Assembly: GCA_017448455.1 (NCBI GenBank)
Contig: JAFSLL010000195.1
Span: 1-44,815 of the forward strand
Origin: Oscillospiraceae bacterium
GTDB lineage: Bacteria > Bacillota > Clostridia > Oscillospirales > Oscillospiraceae
Direction of reading: 5' to 3'
DNA: 44,815 bases
The first letter of the stretch is position 1. The number at the start of each line of letters is the position of its first letter. The translations under genes were made by a program, and so were the position numbers. Shown piece by piece: positions 38,975 to 44,815 of this stretch. Below the pieces are notes generated by a model, which saw only the letters and a list, made by a program, of their open reading frames with translations, had not been told where the DNA came from and did not search any database.

Positions 38975-41194
38975 ATGAAGTACAACGAGAAGAATAAGCC
39001 TCTGGTGTGTATGATGACCCAGAGCACCTGTTATAAAGGAACGCGCCGATTCACGCCCAAGGGTGTGCTCTGGCACAGCACCGGCGCGAACAATCCCAAT
39101 CTGAAACGCTATGTTCAGCCAGATGATAATGCCGCTGACAGAACGGAATGGCTGGCGAAGCTTGGCAAGAATGCTTATGGGAACGACTGGAACCATATCG
39201 AACGTCAGGCGGGCCTGAATTTCTGGATCGGAAAGATGGCGGACGGCAAGGTGGCAGCGGTGCAGACCATGCCCTGGGATTATCGGCCGTGGGGCTGCGG
39301 CAGCGGATCGAAGGGCTCCTGCAACGATACTCATATCCAGTTCGAGATCTGTGAGGACTCCCTGACGGATGCCAGTTATTTTAATGCCTGCTACCAGGAA
39401 GCCTGCGAAATGACTGCCTATCTGTGTAAGCTGTTCGGCATTGATCCCAAGGGGATGATCAGTTACAACGGCTTGCAGGTTCCGACTATCATCGACCACA
39501 CCGGTAGCCATGCGTTGGGGCTGGGCTCCAACCATGGGGATGTCCAGCATTGGAGCCGCAGATACGGAAAAACCATGGAGAATGTCCGTAACGATGTGGC
39601 GGCGATCCTGGCAGCGGATGATGCAGCGCCGACGCCTCCGAGTGTGTCTGCCGAGACAGAGGATAATGCTAAGGCAATCTGGGACCGGCTGTATGCTGCA
39701 ATCCAGAATCCTTACGGTACGGCTGGCGTCATGGGAAATTTTATGGCGGAGAGCAGCCTCCGGGCAAACAATCTGCAGAACAGCTATGAAAAGTCTCTGG
39801 GAATGAAGGATGAGCAGTATACGGCAGCCGTAGACAATGGCTCCTATACGAATTTCATCCAGGATAAAGCTGGATATGGTTTGTATCAGGCAACCTATTG
39901 GTCGATCAAAGAGAGCCTGCTGAACTATGCCAGGGCAAATGGCAAGTCTATCGGTGATCGGGATATGCAGGTCGATCATTTCCTGAAGATGATGAAGGAG
40001 GAGTACACGGCCATCTGGAAAGTTCTGACCACGGCAAAGACGGTCCGTGAAGCCTCTGACGCTGTGCTTTTGAAGTTTGAACGTCCTGCTGATCAGAGCG
40101 AGGCGGTGCAGGTAAAGCGCGCTGGATATGGTGAGGAGTTCCTCAACAAATACGGGGTGATGACTCCGACAGCGCCTGCAGAGGAGCAGGCGGAGAACGA
40201 GCAACTGTCCGCTACCCATGCGAAGTATATCCATTCGACCGGGACACACTATATCTCCAACAGCGGCTCCGACGAGAATGGTGCCTACTCGGGCGGTCAG
40301 GCAGGGGATCAGACCGGAAAGGAATGGCGGATGCGGGACTGGTACAGCCGTCCCTGGACCTGTGTGTTGCGGTATCCGGATCAGAAAGTAGCGTTGAAAC
40401 TTGCTCAACTTGCCATCGACGCTGCACTCAATGATCATATCGGATATGACCAGAGCCAGAACAGAACGTACCTGACACAGCTGAAGTCGGTGGGTTGGGA
40501 GCCTTCCAGGATCACGGCGAACTGTGAAGCGGACTGTTCGGCGGGTGTGTGCGCCAATGTAACGGCGGCGGGATACCTGCTGGGCATCAAAGTTCTCCAG
40601 AATCATACCGGAACCTACACCGGGAATATGCGCTCGGCGCTGACCAAGGCAGGCTTCCAGCTGCTGACGGATTCCAAGTACCTGACCAGCGGAGAATACC
40701 TGCTGCCCGGCGACATCCTCCTGAATGATGGCCACCACACCGCCACCAACGTGACCTTCGGAAAGAAGGCCAAAAGTGAGTGGAAGCCCGGAGCGACCAT
40801 TGGCCCTGTGGCACCGTCTGAGCCCGCACCGGTTGTCACGAAGTATTATCGTGTACGTAAGAGCTGGGCAGAGAAGTCCAGCCAGATCGGAGCTTTCACA
40901 GTATTCCAGAACGCCAAGAACTGTGTCGATGCCAATCCCGGCTATGCCGCCTTTGATGATAACGGCAATCAGGTATATCCGGCTGTGGCGCAGACCATTG
41001 AGCCGTACCTGGTGAAGGTTTCCATCGACGACCTGAACTATCGCAAGGGGCCGAGCACCTCTTATGCAAGTTGGGGTTATATCCCTGTTGGTGTGTACAC
41101 CATCGTGGATGAACAGGATGGCTGGGGGCTGCTCAAGGCCTACGCAGATAAGCGGAATGGCTGGATTTCCCTGGCATACGCGAAGCGATTATAA
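38975..41194 (+). CDS. Endolysin with amidase, lysozyme-like and NlpC/P60-like domains plus wall-binding domains
   Basis: 739 residues, long for an endolysin. Residues about 12-195 are an N-acetylmuramoyl-L-alanine amidase (PGRP-type): VLWHSTGANN with H34 and later DHTGSHALGLGSNHGDVQHW. Residues about 228-390 are a phage-tail-lysozyme-like domain (GVMGNFMAESSLRANN with E259; YGLYQATYW). Residues about 425-600 look NlpC/P60-like (CEADCSAGV with C521; GHHTATNV with H587/H588). A small domain at about 622-670 and a bacterial SH3 domain (676-739) follow. Three different peptidoglycan bonds could be cut. ATG 38975 was chosen because AAAGGAGAAATTC precedes it. Confidence 0.88.
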   Translation: MKYNEKNKPLVCMMTQSTCYKGTRRFTPKGVLWHSTGANNPNLKRYVQPDDNAADRTEWLAKLGKNAYGNDWNHIERQAGLNFWIGKMADGKVAAVQTMPWDYRPWGCGSGSKGSCNDTHIQFEICEDSLTDASYFNACYQEACEMTAYLCKLFGIDPKGMISYNGLQVPTIIDHTGSHALGLGSNHGDVQHWSRRYGKTMENVRNDVAAILAADDAAPTPPSVSAETEDNAKAIWDRLYAAIQNPYGTAGVMGNFMAESSLRANNLQNSYEKSLGMKDEQYTAAVDNGSYTNFIQDKAGYGLYQATYWSIKESLLNYARANGKSIGDRDMQVDHFLKMMKEEYTAIWKVLTTAKTVREASDAVLLKFERPADQSEAVQVKRAGYGEEFLNKYGVMTPTAPAEEQAENEQLSATHAKYIHSTGTHYISNSGSDENGAYSGGQAGDQTGKEWRMRDWYSRPWTCVLRYPDQKVALKLAQLAIDAALNDHIGYDQSQNRTYLTQLKSVGWEPSRITANCEADCSAGVCANVTAAGYLLGIKVLQNHTGTYTGNMRSALTKAGFQLLTDSKYLTSGEYLLPGDILLNDGHHTATNVTFGKKAKSEWKPGATIGPVAPSEPAPVVTKYYRVRKSWAEKSSQIGAFTVFQNAKNCVDANPGYAAFDDNGNQVYPAVAQTIEPYLVKVSIDDLNYRKGPSTSYASWGYIPVGVYTIVDEQDGWGLLKAYADKRNGWISLAYAKRL

Positions 41195-41235
41195 GACGAT
41201 GCCTTCCTTATGTGCTTTCAAAAGTTATACATTGT

Positions 41236-41265
41236 CTTGATTTATTCACAATCAAGGCTTATAAT
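41236..41265 (+). promoter_or_regulatory. Promoter with overlapping inverted repeat upstream of the RelB/DinJ-like gene
   Basis: TTGATT (41237) and TATAAT (41260) are separated by 17 bases, a near-consensus promoter. CTTGATT (41236-41242) and AATCAAG (41250-41256) form a perfect inverted repeat over the -35 box and spacer, as expected for autorepression by a ribbon-helix-helix protein. Confidence 0.75.
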
Positions 41266-41295
41266 GATGGACAGGCACAGAAGGGAGGTCTGACG

Positions 41296-41769
41296 ATGAG
41301 CGAAAAGAAATCTGCGACATTCAGCATGCGGATGGAACCTCAGAAGAAAAAACAGATGGAGGAGTTCTTCCGAGAACTGGGATTGACACTTGCTTATGGT
41401 GTGAATATCTTCTTTGAGAAATGTATCATGGAAGCGGGCCTCCCGTTTGAGATTAAATTGAACGATGAGAAGAAGCCTATCGTACCTCAAGTGAAGGAGC
41501 AGGTTCAGAAAACCGCCCAGTTTGCTATGCGCCTTGATCCTTATAAGAAAACACAGATTGAGTATACGTTCAAGGAACTTGGCATGACCATGCCGGAAGC
41601 TGTGAATATTTATTTCGAGAAGTGCCTTTCTGAATGGGGCATTCCTTTCCGCGTAGGCTATCCGAAACCGAATGCCGAGACCCTTGCAGCAATGGAGGAA
41701 ACGGAGAACGGTGAAAATCTGACGACCTATTCCTCAGTTGATGAAATGCTGAAGGATCTGGGAGAGTAA
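41296..41769 (+). CDS. Tandem RelB/DinJ-like antitoxin-type protein without visible toxin
   Basis: Two RelB/DinJ-like ribbon-helix-helix units are joined in one chain. The first is ATFSMRMEPQKKKQMEEFF with the following LGLTLAYGVNIFFEKC; the second is AQFAMRLDPYKKTQIEYTF with LGMTMPEAVNIYFEKC, starting near residue 75. They align throughout. Normally two RelB/DinJ chains dimerise; here one chain could supply both. The tail (about 125-157) is acidic. The downstream gene is a recombinase and no toxin gene is visible on either side. ATG 41296 follows GGGAGG; the promoter has an inverted repeat. A solo regulator or toxin-neutralising protein are both possible. Confidence 0.85.
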   Translation: MSEKKSATFSMRMEPQKKKQMEEFFRELGLTLAYGVNIFFEKCIMEAGLPFEIKLNDEKKPIVPQVKEQVQKTAQFAMRLDPYKKTQIEYTFKELGMTMPEAVNIYFEKCLSEWGIPFRVGYPKPNAETLAAMEETENGENLTTYSSVDEMLKDLGE

Positions 41770-41790
41770 GGCAACACACACGAGCAACGA

Positions 41791-41832
41791 GCGCACTGGA
41801 GGAGCAAAATCCTCTGGTGCGTTTTCTCTTTT
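41791..41832 (+). terminator. Rho-independent terminator after RelB/DinJ-like gene
   Basis: GCGCACTGGAGGA pairs with TCCTCTGGTGCG, with wobble pairs, around GCAAAA, followed by TTTTCTCTTTT. Confidence 0.8.
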
Positions 41833-41894
41833 ACACGAGTTTCAACGGATACCGATTGCACTGAAAATAGATGCAGAAAAGTTTTGATGATCGC

Positions 41895-41939
41895 TTGCTA
41901 TGTGTGCGGATTAGAGGGAACATGACGTGACCGCAAGGG
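41895..41939 (+). promoter_or_regulatory. Repeated promoter-like element, copy 8 (divergent)
   Basis: TTGCTA at 41895, 17 bases, GAACAT at 41918, then CC-GCAA-GG. Arms TGCGG (41905-41909) and CCGCA (41931-41935) flank the core, so the arm sequence differs from other copies while pairing is kept. 70 bases before the first recombinase. Confidence 0.55.
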
Positions 41940-41964
41940 AAGACGGTCAGATTGGAGGAACGAT

Positions 41965-42927
41965 ATGGATAAAATCAAAACAGCGGCTTACTGCCGCGTC
42001 AGCACAAACAGCGATACGCAGGACGGATCCTTTGAAGTGCAATGCGCGTATTATGAGAACCTCATCAAGAACGACCCGACCATGGAATTTGCCGGGGTGT
42101 ACGGTGACCACGGAAAGAGCGGACGCGCTATGAAGGGCAGGAAAGAACTGAACCGGTTGATCAAGGACTGTGAGGACGGGAAGATCCAGCTGGTGCTGAC
42201 GAAGTCCATTTCCCGCTTCGCCCGCAACATGCTGGAGTGCGTTGCAACCGTCCGGCACCTGATGGAGATCGGCGTGACAGTGCGCTTTGAAAAGGAAAAC
42301 CTGGACACCGAGAAAATGGGCGGGGAGTTGATGCTTGGCATTCTTGCCACGATCGCCCAGGAAGAGAGCAACAGCATCTCTCAGAACATGCGCTGGAGCC
42401 GCCAGAAGCACATTGAACGCGGCCAGCCTTGGGACGTTCCCCGCTACGGGTACGTCTCGGTGGGCAAAGAGCATAAATGGGAGGTTGTTCCGCACGAGGC
42501 GGAGGTTGTCAGGCAGGCCTTCTTCATGGCGGGGATGTGCCATACCTACGGGGAGATCGCCGAGGAGCTGACCCGGATGGAAGCAGAGGATGGCCACGGA
42601 CGGATTTGGAACAAGACGCCGGTAGTAAATCTGCTGCGGAGTAATGTTTACATCGGAGAGTACCTTTCCAACAAGGAATGCACGATCATGACCAGAGAAG
42701 GCCAGATAAAGCGGGTTAAAAACCATGGACATGTGGACCAGACGTTGATTGAAGACCACCATGAGGCACTGGTCAGCCGGGAATTGTACGATGTGGTGCA
42801 GGAGCTTTTGGACAGAGTTGTGCTTGGGGCTCATCGCACAAGGTTCAGCGAAGCAGAGCAGGCACTGATGAATCGGGCGATGAAGCTTGCGGCGAAGGAG
42901 GCACAGTCATGGCAGAGAAGCGCATGA
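41965..42927 (+). CDS. Serine recombinase 1 (short, no zinc ribbon)
   Basis: A large-serine-recombinase-type protein. The catalytic serine is S13 in YCRVSTNSD. KSISRFARN and EKENLDTEKMGGELMLGILATIAQEESNS are the resolvase-fold motifs. A recombinase domain follows (IWNKTPVVNLLRSNVYIGEY). It stops at 320 residues without the C-terminal zinc ribbon present in the next protein. It overlaps that gene by 19 bases. Either it is a truncated member or a partner that acts with the second and third recombinases. The ribosome site is TGGAGGAACG. Confidence 0.85.
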   Translation: MDKIKTAAYCRVSTNSDTQDGSFEVQCAYYENLIKNDPTMEFAGVYGDHGKSGRAMKGRKELNRLIKDCEDGKIQLVLTKSISRFARNMLECVATVRHLMEIGVTVRFEKENLDTEKMGGELMLGILATIAQEESNSISQNMRWSRQKHIERGQPWDVPRYGYVSVGKEHKWEVVPHEAEVVRQAFFMAGMCHTYGEIAEELTRMEAEDGHGRIWNKTPVVNLLRSNVYIGEYLSNKECTIMTREGQIKRVKNHGHVDQTLIEDHHEALVSRELYDVVQELLDRVVLGAHRTRFSEAEQALMNRAMKLAAKEAQSWQRSA

Positions 42928-44414
42928 GGATCAACAAAATCCTCACGCCGGAGGATAAGGCGCAGGAAAAGGAACATCTCCTCCGGGTCGCCGCCTACTG
43001 CCGCGTTTCAACCAAATCAGATGAGCAGTACACCAGCTACGAAACCCAAGTGGCGGTGTACTCCCAGAAGATACAGAATGAACCGGGATGGGCCTTTGCT
43101 GGCATCTACGCTGACCGAGGCCTGTCCGGGACGCAGGCAGAGCGCAGGCCGCAGTTTCTTCGGATGATCGAAGACTGTGAGAATGGCAAAATCGACGCTG
43201 TCATCTGTAAGTCCGTTTCCCGTTTTTCCAGGAATACGCTGGACGCCGTAAATTACATACGGCATCTGCAGGAACTCGGCATCCGGCTTATCTTCGAGAA
43301 GGAAGGCATCGACACGGATAAGCAGTTTTCTGAAGTGCTCATGACCGTGCTTGCCGCCTTTGCGCAGGAGGAGAGCCATTCCCATTCTGAGAACGTTCGA
43401 TGGGGAAAACGGAAACGTCTGGAGCAAGGACACGCTCTTCTGATTGAGTGCTACGGATACCGAAAAGTTGGAGATAACTATGAGATTGTACCCGAGCAGG
43501 CGGAAGCTGTACGCCTGATCTTCAATGAATACGAGCATGGTACCTCCGTACCAACCATCTGCCGGATGCTGAAGGAGAAGGGATACCCGATGCCGGACGG
43601 GCAGAATAAGGAATGGGACCAGTCCCGCATCCATTACATGATCGCAAATGAAAAGTACGCTGGCGATCTGCTGACCCAGAAGTACTACAAGAAGAGCTTC
43701 ATGGATTACCGCGTGTATCGAAATGAAGGCCAGCTTAGGAGCAAGCTCATCAAAAATCACCATGAGGCGATTATCCCTCGCAGTCAGTTCGACCGCTGCA
43801 ATGTAATCCTGGAGCTGCGGAAGAAGTCTACGCCTTCCAATTATCCCTTTGCAAGCTACCTCCGATGTCCCTACTGTGGCCATGTACTGAAACACCGAAG
43901 ATTGGAAATCCAAAACGTTGATACTCATTTTTGCTGTGAAGGAGAAGGTGCCTGCCGGGAATTTGTGATCATGGCGCTCCCACTGAAGAAGGCGGTCCTC
44001 GCGGCCTACAATGACCTGGACCTTGCAGCGGTGCGGAAGATTACGGGGCAGAAGAGCAAGCGTAAAGCGGCAGAGGCGGAGAAACTTCTGAAAGTGAAGG
44101 AGGAGCACCCGGCTTTCGAAGCCATTGAATATTGGTGGCTGGATGACCTGATTGCAGATATAACGCTGGGCCAGCATAGCTATACAGCTTCAGATCTGGC
44201 GCTCATGGAAGAAGCCACTGCAAAAGCTGTGGACGACCGAACGGTTACGATCACATGGAAGTGCGGCCTGGTAACGACGCTGCCATCGGGGGTACTTAGG
44301 GATTCGCAACATCCCCGGCATAAGGCCATTCTATGGGATGGATATTTGCTACGCTACCCAGACCGCTACCCGGCACTCACAGAAGAAGCACGGCGAAAAC
44401 AGGAAGTCAAATAA
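42909..44414 (+). CDS. Serine recombinase 2 (site-specific integrase type)
   Basis: 501 residues. S34 in YCRVSTKSD is the catalytic serine, followed by KSVSRFSRN and EKEGIDTDKQFSEVLMTVLAAFAQEES. The recombinase domain (WDQSRIHYMIANEKYAGDLLTQK) precedes a zinc ribbon (CPYC near residue 319, CCEGEGAC near 337-344) and a helical or coiled C-terminus. This is the usual layout of large serine integrases or transposases. The start overlaps the end of recombinase 1, so co-translation is likely. A terminator follows. Confidence 0.92.
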   Translation: MAEKRMRINKILTPEDKAQEKEHLLRVAAYCRVSTKSDEQYTSYETQVAVYSQKIQNEPGWAFAGIYADRGLSGTQAERRPQFLRMIEDCENGKIDAVICKSVSRFSRNTLDAVNYIRHLQELGIRLIFEKEGIDTDKQFSEVLMTVLAAFAQEESHSHSENVRWGKRKRLEQGHALLIECYGYRKVGDNYEIVPEQAEAVRLIFNEYEHGTSVPTICRMLKEKGYPMPDGQNKEWDQSRIHYMIANEKYAGDLLTQKYYKKSFMDYRVYRNEGQLRSKLIKNHHEAIIPRSQFDRCNVILELRKKSTPSNYPFASYLRCPYCGHVLKHRRLEIQNVDTHFCCEGEGACREFVIMALPLKKAVLAAYNDLDLAAVRKITGQKSKRKAAEAEKLLKVKEEHPAFEAIEYWWLDDLIADITLGQHSYTASDLALMEEATAKAVDDRTVTITWKCGLVTTLPSGVLRDSQHPRHKAILWDGYLLRYPDRYPALTEEARRKQEVK

Positions 44415-44423
44415 GACACGACA

Positions 44424-44456
44424 AGCCTTCTGACGCAGCATCGGAGGGCTTTTTTC
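44424..44456 (+). terminator. Rho-independent terminator after recombinase 2
   Basis: AGCCTTC pairs with GAGGGCT (one wobble pair) across a 13-base loop, followed by TTTTTT. Confidence 0.7.
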
Positions 44457-44506
44457 TATAGTCATTTCAGACACAAATCTTTATCAATTTACTTTCGCTC
44501 ATTCAC

Positions 44507-44550
44507 TTGACTATGGGCGGATAAAGAGCGAATATGCACTACACCGAGGG
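44507..44550 (+). promoter_or_regulatory. Repeated promoter-like element, copy 9 (divergent)
   Basis: TTGACT at 44507, 17 bases, GAATAT at 44530, then a CCGAGGG tail in the place of the mini-hairpin. It lies 96 bases before the third recombinase. Confidence 0.5.
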
Positions 44551-44602
44551 ATAACCTACAGCAGAACGCTTGGGGAGGCCCAGCAGAAAGGAGTTCAAAG
44601 GA

Positions 44603-44815
44603 ATGAGTAAAATAGAAAAGATTATCCTGGAGCCTGTCAAAGAGGTCAACAGGAAAACACCGGAAAAGCTCCGTGTAGCAGCCTACTGCCGGGTATCCAC
44701 GGATACGGAAGATCAGCGGACCAGCTTTGATGGGCAGGTAAGGACCTATACGCAGTTGATTCAATCGAATCCGGAATGGACGCTGGCGGGCATCTACGCC
44801 GACGAGGGTATTACA
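44603..44815 (+). CDS. Serine recombinase 3, N-terminal part (3' end outside window)
   Basis: ATG 44603 follows AAAGGAG and AAAGGA sites; the frame is open to the window end (71 codons). It reads [18 protein letters not shown] with catalytic S32, then [16 protein letters not shown] and GIYADEGIT, the usual start of a large serine recombinase. It is more like recombinase 2 than recombinase 1 in its N-terminal extension. It has its own promoter-like element and terminator-separated transcript. Three such genes in a row suggest that integration may need more than one recombinase. Confidence 0.9.
   Translation, partial: MSKIEKIILEPVKEVNRKTPEKLRVAAYCRVSTDTEDQRTSFDGQVRTYTQLIQSNPEWTLAGIYADEGIT

Noticed and set aside
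38582-40738. 718-codon open frame on the minus strand opposite the endolysin
   Set aside because: The + strand protein has clear lysin domains; the reverse frame is a shadow.
41770-41964. Small toxin gene after the tandem RelB/DinJ-like gene
   Set aside because: The interval holds a terminator and promoter copy 8, with no plausible frame of toxin length on either strand.
41770-41964. Phage attachment site next to the recombinases
   Set aside because: Without the host junction or a direct repeat elsewhere in the window no attachment core can be identified.

Overview
The window looks like most of a temperate, siphovirus-type (long, non-contractile tail) phage or prophage of a strictly anaerobic Clostridia-class Bacillota host, probably a gut Lachnospiraceae or Oscillospiraceae relative. 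The evidence is an anaerobic class III ribonucleotide reductase with its activase, moderately GC-rich coding sequence, strong AGGAGG ribosome sites, and Gram-positive phage head, tail and lysis families. All supported genes are on the + strand. No stretch above about 300 bases lacks a gene.

Layout. (1) 1-4926: nucleotide and DNA metabolism: nrdD (5' end cut by the window), an unknown gene, nrdG, two small genes, a ParB-methyltransferase fusion, thyX and a small membrane protein. (2) 5012-9131: an amidoligase module: an apparently inactive amidoligase-like protein, an active-looking amidoligase, a DpnD/PcfM-like protein, two gamma-glutamylcyclotransferase-fold proteins and a DUF4314 protein. 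(3) 9169-13860: small unknown accessory genes in short cassettes, interrupted by a self-contained ATPase plus TOPRIM-like pair (9846-11589) that resembles a defence cassette. (4) 13891-22692: packaging, head and tail-start genes (P27 terminase, portal, ClpP-like protease, HK97 capsid, connectors, major tail protein, tail chaperone with a -1 frameshift). (5) 22728-36596: tape measure, Dit, tail-tip protein, and a large fibre whose CotH-kinase-like domain is divided between two in-frame genes, followed by BspA-type leucine-rich proteins. (6) 36651-41194: membrane protein, holin, wall-binding protein, one inserted accessory cassette and a large endolysin with three catalytic domains. (7) 41237-44815: a tandem RelB/DinJ-like protein and three consecutive serine recombinases, the last cut by the window end.

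The most striking feature is a repeated promoter-like element, nine copies at 5012, 6318, 9207, 11661, 12522, 13273, 38395, 41895 and 44507. Each has a TTGCTA-like box exactly 17 bases before a GATATA-like box. Six copies then share an identical 17-base core (AGAGTGATATATGTACA), followed by a mini-hairpin with a GAAA-like loop. In the six core copies an ATTGTG-type box lies exactly 28 or 38 bases upstream of the -35-like box, usually with an inverted partner 13-14 bases further up. The element precedes the amidoligase genes, the small unknown genes and two recombinases, so they look like one regulon. It is absent from the structural genes. Other notable points are the divided CotH-like kinase, the degenerate amidoligase paralogue, the ATPase/TOPRIM cassette and the recombinase trio.

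All function calls rest on reading the translated sequence and remembered family motifs; no database search was run.
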